From a virus, in the IMG/VR virus record IMGVR_UViG_3300033145_001156, positions 1 to 64,000 of that record: DNA of 64,000 nt; one strand, 5' to 3'. Below are positions 28,091 to 36,024 of the stretch, piece after piece. Under the pieces are notes generated by a model. That model was not told where the DNA came from. It did no database searches and worked only from the letters and a program-made list of their open reading frames with translations. How positions within the stretch are numbered: position 1 is the stretch's first letter; every line of letters starts with the position of its first letter. The translations under genes and the position numbers were made by a program.

Positions 28091-28635
28091 CTGTCTACGT
28101 CACTGGGGATTGCCACTTAGGGCATACTGCAATCATCAAGTATACTGGAAGACCTTTCCTCACCATCAAGGAGCACGACGAGGCACTGATAGGGGAAAGG
28201 AACCGGATCGTGGGGCCGGAGGATACAGTGTACGACCTGGGGGATGTCACTCTCGGGGATGAGCAGGTGGCGCGGCGCTACTTCGCCAGGATGAATGGGA
28301 AGCTGTTCGTGCTGGGGAATACGTTCCATCATGACAGGCGATGGCTGTCTGGCGGACTGTACTGGACGAAGCACTATGAGGTCGTCATCTTGCCGCCCAT
28401 CCACACGATGAAGATTGATGACCTGTTCATCGTGCTCTGCCACTTCCCGTTCGCGGTGTGGGACAGGAAGCACTATAACAGCCTGCATCTCCATGCCCAT
28501 TGCCACAATAAGTATAAGCCTGAGCAGGGATTGATTTTGGATGTGGGGGTAGATAGCATTTTTAAGTTGCTGGGACAGTATAGACCGATTTCGTTGGATG
28601 AGATTGTGGAATACATGAAATCCAGGGAGGAATGA
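28087..28635 (+). CDS. Calcineurin-like phosphoesterase
   Basis: A 182-residue protein with the full motif set of the family: TGDCHLGH (residues 6-13), YDLGDVTLGD (about 56), VLGNTFHHD (about 80-88), CHFPF (about 118) and HLHAHCH (about 138-144). A two-metal phosphohydrolase. Phage members may act on nucleotides or nucleic acids. It is unlike the longer enzyme at 462. ATGA-coupled to the previous gene. Confidence 0.9.
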   Translation: MTVYVTGDCHLGHTAIIKYTGRPFLTIKEHDEALIGERNRIVGPEDTVYDLGDVTLGDEQVARRYFARMNGKLFVLGNTFHHDRRWLSGGLYWTKHYEVVILPPIHTMKIDDLFIVLCHFPFAVWDRKHYNSLHLHAHCHNKYKPEQGLILDVGVDSIFKLLGQYRPISLDEIVEYMKSREE

Positions 28636-28887
28636 ATGATGGATAATCAAATGATGGGGACTCTTGCGGCAGCTTATACGTTGTTGCTTTCTACCAAAAT
28701 TGTCGACCATATTCCCCCTCGCGGGCAGGAGATTTTGGATCGCCTACGAGACTGCATTGCTGAGGCCTGTGTAGCAGATGCGGAGGAAGTGCGAGTTCGA
28801 TATGAGACCTTGGCTGGTACGATACGATATGCGGCCCCAGAAGTCATCGATGAGATTTTGGGAAGTCTGCTGAGAGGAGATCGGTGA
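28636..28887 (+). CDS. Helical protein
   Basis: An 83-residue helical protein (LRDCIAEACVADAEEVRVRY). ATG 28639 is an alternative. Function unknown. Confidence 0.65.
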   Translation: MMDNQMMGTLAAAYTLLLSTKIVDHIPPRGQEILDRLRDCIAEACVADAEEVRVRYETLAGTIRYAAPEVIDEILGSLLRGDR

Positions 28888-28890
28888 GGG

Positions 28891-29073
28891 ATGGATGAGA
28901 GGTACTGTGGCGAATGCGCGCTTTTCCGACTGAGCGCTTGGCAACTCCTGCCCGTTCAGGCGCAGAAGCTGCTCCAGGGGTGGGGCAAGTGCGAGTCCAC
29001 TGGTAGGGTGACTCACGAGAGCATGTTGTGCATTGACTGCGGGGACTACTCGGAAGACGAGGAGGGGGAATGA
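28891..29073 (+). CDS. Small Cys-containing protein
   Basis: A 60-residue protein. YCGECALFRL near the start, C-E-S-T-G and CIDCGDYS near the end provide two CxxC pairs for zinc. It resembles the first 45 residues of the protein at 57725 (LRCGDCALFERG). ATGA-coupled to the methylase gene. Confidence 0.7.
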   Translation: MDERYCGECALFRLSAWQLLPVQAQKLLQGWGKCESTGRVTHESMLCIDCGDYSEDEEGE

Positions 29074-29516
29074 GCGGCTACTTCGAGGTAGGCATCTTCC
29101 ATGGTAAGTGCAGGCATAATATTGGCACGCTGTGGAGAAGTGCCTACACGTTCGGCGCAGCAGGGATATTCACCATTGGGCGCAGGTACAAGAGGCAGTG
29201 CAGCGATACCTTGAAGACGTGGCGACAGGTTCCGCTGCGGCACTATCTCACATACGAAGATTTCTCGAAAAACCTTCCCTATGGAGCGCAGTTGGTCTGC
29301 GTGGAGTTGGCAGATGGGGCAGATGAGCTGTCGGAGTTTACTCATCCGAAGATGGCCGTCTATCTGCTGGGAGCTGAAGACCACGGGTTGCCAGACGAGA
29401 TTCTTGGGAGGTGTTGGAAAGTGGTGATCCCAACGCCTCGCCCGTTCTGTCTCAACGTCGCCACTGCGGGGTCGATCGTGCTGTATGACAGGTATGTGAA
29501 AGGATTGGGGAGATGA
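29070..29516 (+). CDS. SpoU/TrmH-family RNA methyltransferase
   Basis: A 148-residue SPOUT methyltransferase. Motif 1 is HNIGTLWRSAYTFGA (residues 15-29), motif 2 is AVYLLGAEDHGLPDE (about 90-104) and motif 3 is PFCLNVATAGSIVLYDR (about 124-140). The knot formed by motifs 2 and 3 binds S-adenosylmethionine. The family methylates ribose 2'-OH in tRNA or rRNA. This short form resembles single-domain TrmL/TrmH-like enzymes and could protect or retune tRNA during infection. Confidence 0.9.
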   Translation: MSGYFEVGIFHGKCRHNIGTLWRSAYTFGAAGIFTIGRRYKRQCSDTLKTWRQVPLRHYLTYEDFSKNLPYGAQLVCVELADGADELSEFTHPKMAVYLLGAEDHGLPDEILGRCWKVVIPTPRPFCLNVATAGSIVLYDRYVKGLGR

Positions 29517-30127
29517 CGATTGAAATAGTGTTTCCAGCGGGGGCGTTCGGGCCATCTGAGTACGACACCGAGCTGGACGCGGCGCTCAGGGAGATAGCGG
29601 TGGCGTTCAGGTATGAGGGTGAGTGGGCCGAGAAGTACGGGACGAACTATGAGGGCAAGAAGTTCAGCATGTTCCGGTACTGGTGGGGAGCGTGCGAGTG
29701 CGGGTTCGCGGATGAGGATAACGAGTGGTGGCGGACACACAGTCATGACGAGAGCTGTTTCTATTGGAAGGCGCATGAGTTTGATGAAGAATGGGGCAAT
29801 GCTCGATGGATTGATGATCCGAGGCACGGGAAGTATGAGGTCGCAAGGGACGAGCTCCTGACTGAACACGGTGTGGAGTTGCTCGGTTGGGTGGCACACT
29901 GCTCCTGCGGATTGAGGGATGAATACCATGAGTGGCGCAAGGCGCACAACTGCCATCCCGACTGCCCGGCGGTGAGGCCCAACTTCCATTGGCACGGGGA
30001 TGATGAGGTTGCGGAGTTGCGAGTTGACTGGTATAAATTTTTAGGCCGGGGTGTTGAGGTGAGTCGGGAGGTGACATCTGAAGAGTTGCGGCACATATTA
30101 TCGGAATGTTTGAAGGAGGCGCGATGA
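29513..30127 (+). CDS. His/Cys-rich protein
   Basis: A 204-residue protein with two related Cys/His blocks: ACECGFADEDNEWWRTHSHD near residue 60 and HCSCGLRDEYHEWRKAHNCH near residue 130. These read as an internal duplication of a metal-binding unit. The C-terminal part is helical. Function unknown. Confidence 0.75.
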   Translation: MTIEIVFPAGAFGPSEYDTELDAALREIAVAFRYEGEWAEKYGTNYEGKKFSMFRYWWGACECGFADEDNEWWRTHSHDESCFYWKAHEFDEEWGNARWIDDPRHGKYEVARDELLTEHGVELLGWVAHCSCGLRDEYHEWRKAHNCHPDCPAVRPNFHWHGDDEVAELRVDWYKFLGRGVEVSREVTSEELRHILSECLKEAR

Positions 30128-30342
30128 GTTTGAGGATTGCTGTCTGCGTGGGGTTGAGGGTCGTTGCTCAGGTGATGATGTTCGCCGGGATCGGCGAGGA
30201 GAAGTCGTCGTTCGTGAGGGGACTGAAGATGTGGTGGGTGACGATGTGGGTGGTATTGACGGTGGTATATTTCGTGTTGTATGCCTTGGGCCTGGGCGGG
30301 GATGATGTGGCCTGGTGGTTGTCTATGGGATACCTGGGATAG
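30124..30342 (+). CDS. Small membrane protein
   Basis: A 72-residue protein with two hydrophobic segments (LRIAVCVGLRVVAQVMMFAG, WWVTMWVVLTVVYFVLYALG). Its TAG stop is followed at once by a junction palindrome. Function unknown. Confidence 0.7.
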   Translation: MSLRIAVCVGLRVVAQVMMFAGIGEEKSSFVRGLKMWWVTMWVVLTVVYFVLYALGLGGDDVAWWLSMGYLG

Positions 30343-30343
30343 G

Positions 30344-30357
30344 ACTTTGCGCAAAGC
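30344..30357. repeat. Junction palindrome, copy 9 (variant)
   Basis: ACTTTGCGCAAAGC, after TAGG and before AGGGAGGGG. Confidence 0.85.
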
Positions 30358-30369
30358 GCAGGGAGGGGA

Positions 30370-31143
30370 ATGATGGGCAGGGAGATACGTAGGGTTCCGC
30401 TGGATTTTGATTGGCCGTTGAAGAAGGTATGGAGCGGGTTCGTGAACCCGTGGTATGAGTTCTGCAAGAGATGCGAGGCATGTGATGGCACAGGACTCAA
30501 CCTAGAGTCAGCGCGCATCGAGCGGGCGTGGTACGACTTTGAGGGGTTGGGTGTCAAGTGGTGTTACGGGATTACCCAAGACGAGGTCAGGGCGCTGGTC
30601 AAGGCGGGGCGAATATCAGACTTGACGCATAGGTATCAGGTGGATCGGAGTGGGCGCGGCTGGGTTCCGACATGGGTTCCGCAATGGGTTCCGGTGAAGA
30701 TCGGGAGGCGACTGCCAGTTTTGCAATATCCTACCCCTGTCGGCGTGAATGCGTGGGCTAAGTCTGGTTGTTTGGGTCACGACACTATTAACCAAGGCAT
30801 TTGTGTGAAGACCCGTTGTAAGCGATTAGGTGTTTGGGGCTATTGTGAGGTCTGTGGCGGGGATGGGGATGTATGGAAACCATCTCGGGCAGAGGGAGAA
30901 GCTGAGGATTGGAAGGAGACGCCGCCGCCAGAGGGCGAGGGGTGGCAGTTGTGGGAGACGGTATCTGAGGGAAGTCCTGTCAGTCCAGTGTTTGCTACAA
31001 AGGAAGAGTTCGCTGAGTATTTGGTCGGCGAGGGGTACAGCGAGAAGGCGGTTGAGGGGTTCATCGGGGATGGGTGGTGTTTCAGCGGGATGGTCGTGGA
31101 CGGTAAAATATACGATGGCATTGAGAGTTGTGGATTGCGCTAG
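30370..31143 (+). CDS. Conserved phage zinc-motif protein
   Basis: A 257-residue protein whose start (GREIRRVPLDFDWPLKKVWSG) is characteristic of a large phage family of unknown role. CKRCEACDGTGLNLES and CEVCGGDGDVW are DnaJ-type CxxCxGxG units separated by about 110 residues. The C-terminal part (VFATKEEFAEYLVGEG) is also typical of the family. Possibly an adaptor that binds RNA or protein. Confidence 0.85.
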   Translation: MMGREIRRVPLDFDWPLKKVWSGFVNPWYEFCKRCEACDGTGLNLESARIERAWYDFEGLGVKWCYGITQDEVRALVKAGRISDLTHRYQVDRSGRGWVPTWVPQWVPVKIGRRLPVLQYPTPVGVNAWAKSGCLGHDTINQGICVKTRCKRLGVWGYCEVCGGDGDVWKPSRAEGEAEDWKETPPPEGEGWQLWETVSEGSPVSPVFATKEEFAEYLVGEGYSEKAVEGFIGDGWCFSGMVVDGKIYDGIESCGLR

Positions 31144-31159
31144 GGCGCAGGAGGAGATG

Positions 31160-31411
31160 ATGGCTAGGAAGAAGAAGTTTACCAGGATTAAGAAGCAGGT
31201 ACGTGAGGGGGCAGAATTGGGTCGAACGCCCGTGGTGACTCCCCCATACGTGTTGGTTGAGATGTATTTCAAGCCTGATGGGAGAGGTAAGCCATATGTG
31301 GGTCGGGGGTTCGCCAAGTGTTGCCCCAAGGATGTTTGGGATGAGGCGCGGGGGGTTGCCATTGCTAAGGGGCGGGCTGAGGTAGACATCGCGCGGCAAC
31401 TCTGCGCGTAA
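31160..31411 (+). CDS. Small basic protein
   Basis: An 83-residue protein from ATG 31160 after AGGAGG. Basic N-terminus (RKKKFTRIKKQVREGAELGR), then a beta-rich part with CCPKDVWDEARGVAIAKGRA. The last gene before a strong promoter. Confidence 0.65.
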   Translation: MARKKKFTRIKKQVREGAELGRTPVVTPPYVLVEMYFKPDGRGKPYVGRGFAKCCPKDVWDEARGVAIAKGRAEVDIARQLCA

Positions 31412-31416
31412 AACCC

Positions 31417-31445
31417 TTGACAATTCCCTGGAATTGTGGTATAAT
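31417..31445 (+). promoter_or_regulatory. Sigma70-type promoter of the 31.5 kb operon
   Basis: TTGACA (31417-31422), 17 bases, TATAAT (31440-31445) with TGTGG in front. It leads into 31467. Confidence 0.9.
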
Positions 31446-31466
31446 TAGAGAAGGAAGGAGGACGTG

Positions 31467-31943
31467 ATGAAGCAGGAGTTTCCGGAGAAGCTCATAGTGA
31501 AGCAGGAGTTCTCGGTTGATTCGCCAGCAAAGCTGTTGGTGAAGTTCTCGGTGGACGGGGATCGGCGGTACGTGGCGGGGGAGTTGGAGCGGGACTGTTC
31601 CGGCCTGGACGAGGCGCTGGGGCTGTTCGACGAGATCAGGGAGAGGTACAAGGGCAAGGTCGGCCCGAGCCCGCTGGAGGTGTTCGTCAGCTTGCTGAGG
31701 TTAGAGCAGGTGGTAGACCTGTTCACGGAGGAGACGGCAGCAGCCATGCCGTTCCCGCTGGAGAAGGTCAAGGATAAGAGCTACGTCGGCAAGACGGTCG
31801 GGGACGTGTTCATGGCCGAGGAGGGACTGGTGAACTGGGTTCAGAAGAAGATCAAGTTCGATGAGGAGAGCGACATCACGAAGAGGTTGGGGATCGCAGC
31901 GTGCGTGTGGTATTTCAGTGATAATGAGGAAGGGAGTTACTGA
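31467..31943 (+). CDS. Unknown early protein A
   Basis: A 158-residue protein from ATG 31467 after GGAAGGAGG. The N-terminus repeats KLIVKQEFSVDSPAKLLVKF, a beta pattern, and the rest is helical. Its one-base overlap with the 385-residue gene and shared strong promoter suggest they work together, perhaps in DNA replication or recombination, since primase and helicase genes follow. Confidence 0.75.
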   Translation: MKQEFPEKLIVKQEFSVDSPAKLLVKFSVDGDRRYVAGELERDCSGLDEALGLFDEIRERYKGKVGPSPLEVFVSLLRLEQVVDLFTEETAAAMPFPLEKVKDKSYVGKTVGDVFMAEEGLVNWVQKKIKFDEESDITKRLGIAACVWYFSDNEEGSY

Positions 31944-33100
31944 TGGTACAAGAACGGGAAGTTGATGGATCTGTCATTTTCGACAAGGGGCAGTACGCGG
32001 TCAGGTTTGACAAGTTCTCGAAGAAGGATTCGACGGACGGGCTGCCGATCGCCGAGTTGGTGAACTGGGGCGGCGAGGAGCTCATGATAGTCCGATACAA
32101 CACGGTTATTCCAGAAGGGAGAGGGCCTTCTGGGAGCGTGAGGGTTGGGGAGTTGTTGTTGTTAATGCGGGCGTTCGGGTGCGATGTGTCCAAGATGCCC
32201 AAGCGGATCAACGAGGACACGCTGGCCGATGCCCTGATGGAGGCCGCTCTTCAATTAGAGGGGTGCCAGAACGAGGTCGTCGTTCACGTGACCAAGGAAG
32301 GAAGTTGGTTGTCCTGGATCGAAGGGATGGGGTTGCCGCAGGACGAGACGTTTCAGTTCAGGTTGTCCCAGTTCACGACCCTGAACGAAGAAGGTATCCC
32401 GTGTCCCAGGGTGCATCCTGCGAGTGAGGATTACGGGAGGGTCTTCTTCGTAAAACTCGAAGTCGTTGGGGGAGAGTTTGATGGCATAGAAGTGCGCTGC
32501 ATGGTTCCCTACGCTTACGCGGTTAATGAGAGGGGCGAGCCGACGTTGCCGACATACACAGACCGAAAGACTGGCGAGAAGGTGAAAGCAGTAGGGTATG
32601 TGAGGACTGTGAAGTTTGAGAGCCTTTTTCTTGATGATGAGTATGACTGCGAGGATGGCCCGAGCGACAACGTCGTTGCGATAATGGCGAAGCACATTTC
32701 CAATAAGACTGCTCTCGGGCGGGTGAACAAGTACGGGGCGGACCTGGACTCCATGATGAAGCCGCCAGAAGGGTCGGTGCCAAAAACCCAGCCCCCTCTA
32801 TCAGAAGGGGAAGAAGAGGCCCTGTCGAAGATCGAGCATGATACCATCGGGGATGACCAGCTGCGGGACCTGATGGCAAAGCATGCCACCATGCCGGTGT
32901 TCAAGGAAGGCACCTGGGTGTTCACCAAGGATGGGCTGGCATGGGCGAAGGACATCCTTGCTGGGTGGTCGGACAAACACAACCTGCCCAGGAAGTGTAG
33001 CCAATGGAACAAGGCGCAGCGGTCCCTGGTAGTGAAACTGCTGGATGGTGAACTGGCTGGCAGGGAATGGTTCGGAGAGGAAGAAGAAAGTGCCTTCTGA
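31943..33100 (+). CDS. Unknown early protein B, possible DNA-binding
   Basis: A 385-residue protein. The first 220 residues are rich in beta strands (VIFDKGQYAVRFDKFSKKDS, FFVKLEVVGGEFDGIEVRCM). A linker and a helical C-terminus (TWVFTKDGLAWAKDILAGWS) follow. The beta-rich core and the position at the head of a replication gene set would fit a single-strand binding protein, but no motif proves it. Confidence 0.75.
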   Translation: MVQEREVDGSVIFDKGQYAVRFDKFSKKDSTDGLPIAELVNWGGEELMIVRYNTVIPEGRGPSGSVRVGELLLLMRAFGCDVSKMPKRINEDTLADALMEAALQLEGCQNEVVVHVTKEGSWLSWIEGMGLPQDETFQFRLSQFTTLNEEGIPCPRVHPASEDYGRVFFVKLEVVGGEFDGIEVRCMVPYAYAVNERGEPTLPTYTDRKTGEKVKAVGYVRTVKFESLFLDDEYDCEDGPSDNVVAIMAKHISNKTALGRVNKYGADLDSMMKPPEGSVPKTQPPLSEGEEEALSKIEHDTIGDDQLRDLMAKHATMPVFKEGTWVFTKDGLAWAKDILAGWSDKHNLPRKCSQWNKAQRSLVVKLLDGELAGREWFGEEEESAF

Positions 33101-33386
33101 CTTGGGGTTCAGCGAATCGATTTTCAGGGGCAGGAAGAAGGTGAAGACGCGGATGGTCGAGCCTGTGCTTGACACCCCGTACAGGCTGGCGCGGTACTGG
33201 CATGACAGCATGTGCGAGGTCGGGGTCGAGCCTCCGTGCGGGCCGGGCGCGATGTGCGCTATGGCGAAGAAGGTTCTCGCGCTGTGGGGGCCGAGGTTGG
33301 CGAAGGCGAAGGTGGATGAGCTGGTCGAGGGGGCGCGCAAGAGAGGTACTTGGGCGTCCCTGAAGCCGTTGCTGAGGGGGAAGTGA
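33090..33386 (+). CDS. Unknown 98-residue protein
   Basis: GTG 33090 keeps the overlap with the previous gene to 11 bases. ATG 33045 is an alternative with a longer overlap. The C-terminal half is basic and helical (WGPRLAKAKVDELVEGARKR). It overlaps the next gene by one base. Confidence 0.65.
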   Translation: MPSDLGFSESIFRGRKKVKTRMVEPVLDTPYRLARYWHDSMCEVGVEPPCGPGAMCAMAKKVLALWGPRLAKAKVDELVEGARKRGTWASLKPLLRGK

Positions 33387-33547
33387 TGAAGATATTGCGT
33401 CTAGTAGTGATTAGTGGTCTTGTCGGGTTCGTGGTGATGTATTGCAGCATGGCAGTCTTCCCTCGTCCTTGGGGGTTCATTACCGGGACGTTGGGATGCG
33501 TGGCTGGTGGGTATCTCGTTAGTATATGGAGTGATCGCAAGGAGTGA
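33386..33547 (+). CDS. Small two-helix membrane protein
   Basis: A 53-residue protein: ILRLVVISGLVGFVVMYCSM and GFITGTLGCVAGGYLVSIW are hydrophobic helices with a short Pro-containing loop. TGATG overlap with the gene before. Function unknown. Confidence 0.7.
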   Translation: MKILRLVVISGLVGFVVMYCSMAVFPRPWGFITGTLGCVAGGYLVSIWSDRKE

Positions 33548-33552
33548 CGAGG

Positions 33553-33566
33553 ACTTTGCGCAAAGT
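33553..33566. repeat. Junction palindrome, copy 10, upstream of the LexA-like gene
   Basis: Exact core, 13 bases before the ATG of a LexA-like DNA-binding protein. A natural candidate operator for autoregulation. Confidence 0.9.
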
Positions 33567-33578
33567 TTGGGGGAAGTG

Positions 33579-33869
33579 ATGCTGAGGGCATGGGTATCTG
33601 AGAAGGACAGAGCGGAGATAGGCGACGTCCGGCTGCATCTGCTGGCGTACATCCAGGGGTATGTCGAGGGCCACGGCTATCCCCCGACTGTCAGGGAGAT
33701 CCGTGACGTGTCGGGGTTCGCCTCGACGAACACTGTCCAGTACCACCTGGACAGGTTGGTTGAGATGGGGCTGCTCACGAAGGTTCGCGGGAAGTCGCGG
33801 ACGCTGAGGATCACTGATGAAGCGAGGAAGAGAATTGCGTTCACGTGGGAGGATGATGATGCGAAATGA
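33579..33869 (+). CDS. LexA-like winged-helix DNA-binding protein without peptidase domain
   Basis: A 96-residue protein from ATG 33579. Residues 17-85 match the LexA N-terminal domain: LLAYIQGYVEGHGYPPTVRE, IRDVSGFASTNTVQYHLDRL, VEMGLLTKVRGKSRTLRIT. The S24-type autoprotease domain of LexA is absent. A dimeric repressor of this fold would bind a palindrome, and the 14-bp element lies immediately upstream. The same element recurs at 18 other places in the window. Confidence 0.85.
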   Translation: MLRAWVSEKDRAEIGDVRLHLLAYIQGYVEGHGYPPTVREIRDVSGFASTNTVQYHLDRLVEMGLLTKVRGKSRTLRITDEARKRIAFTWEDDDAK

Positions 33870-34023
33870 AGGTTCTGAAGGAGCATGGCTTAGCGCAGCT
33901 GCCCTGTTGGTGGTGTTGTTGGGATTAGGGTTGGAGGCATTGCGACCAGGATTGGGCGTCAATACAGCATTCTTGTTAGGCGCAATAGTAGGTGGCATGT
34001 TTTGCATCGTGATATACGGATGA
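33859..34023 (+). CDS. Small membrane protein
   Basis: A 54-residue protein with WLSAAALLVVLLGLGLEALR and a second hydrophobic segment (TAFLLGAIVGGMFCIVIYG). ATGs at 33853 and 33856 are alternatives. It overlaps the primase gene by four bases. Confidence 0.65.
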   Translation: MRNEGSEGAWLSAAALLVVLLGLGLEALRPGLGVNTAFLLGAIVGGMFCIVIYG

Positions 34024-34970
34024 ACCCGTTTGAGGCGGCGAGGGAGAAGGACATCGTGGACGTGATCGGTCGGGATGTGAGGCTGAGGAAGTCCGGCCAC
34101 GTCCACAAGGGGCTGTGCCCGTTCCACGATGACTATGAGCCTTCCCTGGTGGTCTATCAAGACTCATTCTGGTGCTTCGGTTGCGGCGTTGGTGGGTCAG
34201 TTATAGACTACGTGATGTTGCGGGAGCGATGTGGTTCGCTGGAGGCTGCGAGGAAACTGGTTGGCGGGAGCTTTCTCCCCTATGTGCGGCGGCCCGCCAG
34301 ACAGAAAACGATTGCGCCTGCCGTGCCTCGATGGGTTCTTGGATACTGGCACGGAAAGTTGCTGGCGGGCTGCCGCACGTACTTCCATTCGCGAGGGTTC
34401 ACGGACGAGACGATTGACTTGTTACAGTGGGGCTGGGATGGCAGGCGGTTCACGATCCCGGTCTGGGACGGAGTTCCTGGAGAGAGCAGGGTTCACCAGG
34501 TCGCGAGGAGGCGATGCGATGAAGTAGAGATGAGGCAGTTGAGGGAAGAGATGCCTGAGGCCGATGAGCAGACTTTGCGGGAGGCGCTCCCGCAGAAGTA
34601 TTTGAATATCTGGGGATATGGTGGAAATCATCTTTACGGCAAGTGGAGCCTGAAGGGGCCTGTTCTGTACGTGTTCTTTGGGTTGCTGACGGCGGCGATG
34701 GCGATCCAGGACGGACTTCCTGCGTGCAGTCCGAGCAACGGCGTCGGGAGCTGGCAGGATGAGTGGAGTCAGTATTTCCAAGAGGCTGACACGGTATGGG
34801 TTCTCCAGGACAACACGCCGTCCGAGAGGGACGCAACGCACCTGGTCGCGGCCAGCATCGGGGGTCATGCAAGGGTCGTGGTGACTCCTGGAGAAGGAGA
34901 CTATGCAGACTACAAAGTGGGTGGGGGTACTGTCAAGGAGTTCTTGGAGTACATAGAAAAGGAGAATTGA
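34020..34970 (+). CDS. DnaG-type primase with degenerate TOPRIM
   Basis: A 316-residue protein. A CHC2 zinc finger (GLCPFHDDYEPSL ... FWCFGCGVGGSVIDY, residues about 35-70) is clear and typical of DnaG primases, which make RNA primers for the DnaB helicase. The following part should be the TOPRIM domain (VLYVFFGLLTAAMAIQDGLP, then WVLQDNTPSERDA near residue 265). The usual EG at its first motif is replaced by FG, and the DxD motif is not evident. Either the domain is unusual or primer synthesis is done with a partner. ATGA-coupled to the membrane protein upstream. Confidence 0.85.
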   Translation: MNPFEAAREKDIVDVIGRDVRLRKSGHVHKGLCPFHDDYEPSLVVYQDSFWCFGCGVGGSVIDYVMLRERCGSLEAARKLVGGSFLPYVRRPARQKTIAPAVPRWVLGYWHGKLLAGCRTYFHSRGFTDETIDLLQWGWDGRRFTIPVWDGVPGESRVHQVARRRCDEVEMRQLREEMPEADEQTLREALPQKYLNIWGYGGNHLYGKWSLKGPVLYVFFGLLTAAMAIQDGLPACSPSNGVGSWQDEWSQYFQEADTVWVLQDNTPSERDATHLVAASIGGHARVVVTPGEGDYADYKVGGGTVKEFLEYIEKEN

Positions 34971-34971
34971 C

Positions 34972-35577
34972 GTGGGGATAAGTCCAGCAGCATTGATGGC
35001 GTTGTTGAAAGGTGATTTTGAGAATGCGATAGTGGCCTCGACGCCAGGGGGCATTGAGGCTCAGGAGGCGGCAGGGCAGAAGAGCTTCGTGGCTGATACT
35101 ACTTTGCCCATCAAGTGTGATTATTGCACTCGGGAGCAGTTGGAGCAGATGGGGATAGTGTTTGGCGAACCCGTGGATGACTTGTTCGTAGAGGTGCAAT
35201 TACCCGAGGGGCGGAAGAAGGTTGCCACCTCGCATTCGATGCATTCTGATTTGTTGGATGACAGGGGGCGCAAGCGGGCGGGCATCTACTACAAAGCGGC
35301 CTTCTATGATCGCAGAGCAGGTATAAGTTTGGAGCATCGGTTTCATGTCTTTTCGGAACCCGTTGGTGGTTGGTCTGGGTATGACAGGCACACAACGCCA
35401 TTTATTGTGGTGATAAGAGACTGTGGTGAGATTGTGTGGGAGGCAGAGGTAGTTGGCCCCGTAGCTGAGGAGTATTCGGAAGGGGGCGTGTTTGAAAAGA
35501 AGTGGAAGATTGTGGCCAGACATTGGCTGGATGAGTACTATCCTGATTGGGAGAACCCATTAGCACATTGGGATTAG
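34972..35577 (+). CDS. Conserved phage protein of unknown function
   Basis: A 201-residue protein from GTG 34972. It starts with SPAALMALLKGDFENAIVAS and TPGGIEAQEAAGQ, continuing with EGRKKVATSHSMHSDLLDDR and KRAGIYYKAAFYDRRA. I recognise this combination from hypothetical proteins of many environmental phages. The fold is unknown. The stop is followed by a junction palindrome. Confidence 0.8.
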   Translation: MGISPAALMALLKGDFENAIVASTPGGIEAQEAAGQKSFVADTTLPIKCDYCTREQLEQMGIVFGEPVDDLFVEVQLPEGRKKVATSHSMHSDLLDDRGRKRAGIYYKAAFYDRRAGISLEHRFHVFSEPVGGWSGYDRHTTPFIVVIRDCGEIVWEAEVVGPVAEEYSEGGVFEKKWKIVARHWLDEYYPDWENPLAHWD

Positions 35578-35578
35578 G

Positions 35579-35592
35579 ACTTTGCGCAAAGC
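35579..35592. repeat. Junction palindrome, copy 11 (variant)
   Basis: ACTTTGCGCAAAGC after TAGG, followed by GCATGAAAGGGAG. Confidence 0.85.
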
Positions 35593-35611
35593 GCATGAAA
35601 GGGAGTTGATG

Positions 35612-35947
35612 ATGGAGTCCTTGGAGAAGAGGCAGTTGAGGATTTTGTTCTCAGCGGTTAGAAGGGCTTATGAGATGCTAACGACTGGCGGCGACATAGA
35701 TCGGATCGGGGCAGCAGCAAAGATTCTCCGCGAGGCGAACGAGGCCGTGATGCGGGAGGAAGAGTGGGTAACTCTAGGTGACCTTGAGAGTGGGTCTTTG
35801 TTTACAAAGGTTGACGGTGGATTATATCTCAAGAGAGCTGCCTTTAAAGACTATGCATATCCTTGTGTTGGGGTCGGTGATGGTGTTACGCATTACTTCG
35901 CACCCTCCATCGTAGTCCGTAAAATCCAGGCTCCGACAATAGATTGA
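35612..35947 (+). CDS. Unknown 111-residue protein
   Basis: ATG 35612 (35609 alternative) after GGGAG. Helical first half (RQLRILFSAVRRAYEMLTTG, GAAAKILREANEAVMREE) and a beta-rich second half with SLFTKVDGGLYLKRA. The second half resembles domains that display a threshold value, but no family is certain. Confidence 0.7.
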   Translation: MESLEKRQLRILFSAVRRAYEMLTTGGDIDRIGAAAKILREANEAVMREEEWVTLGDLESGSLFTKVDGGLYLKRAAFKDYAYPCVGVGDGVTHYFAPSIVVRKIQAPTID

Positions 35948-35958
35948 TTAGAGGAGGA

Positions 35959-36024
35959 ATGATGAACGCGTTCAAGACTGAGGGGATGGTGAATAGTGAA
36001 GATAAGTTCTATCGGCTGGTGTGA
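35959..36024 (+). CDS. Short leader peptide before the DUF5131 gene (tentative)
   Basis: A strong GAGGAGG precedes ATG 35959, which opens a 21-codon frame ending 29 bases inside the next gene. The DUF5131 start (GTG 35996) has no strong ribosome-binding site of its own, so translation of this peptide may deliver ribosomes to it. Confidence 0.35.
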   Translation: MMNAFKTEGMVNSEDKFYRLV

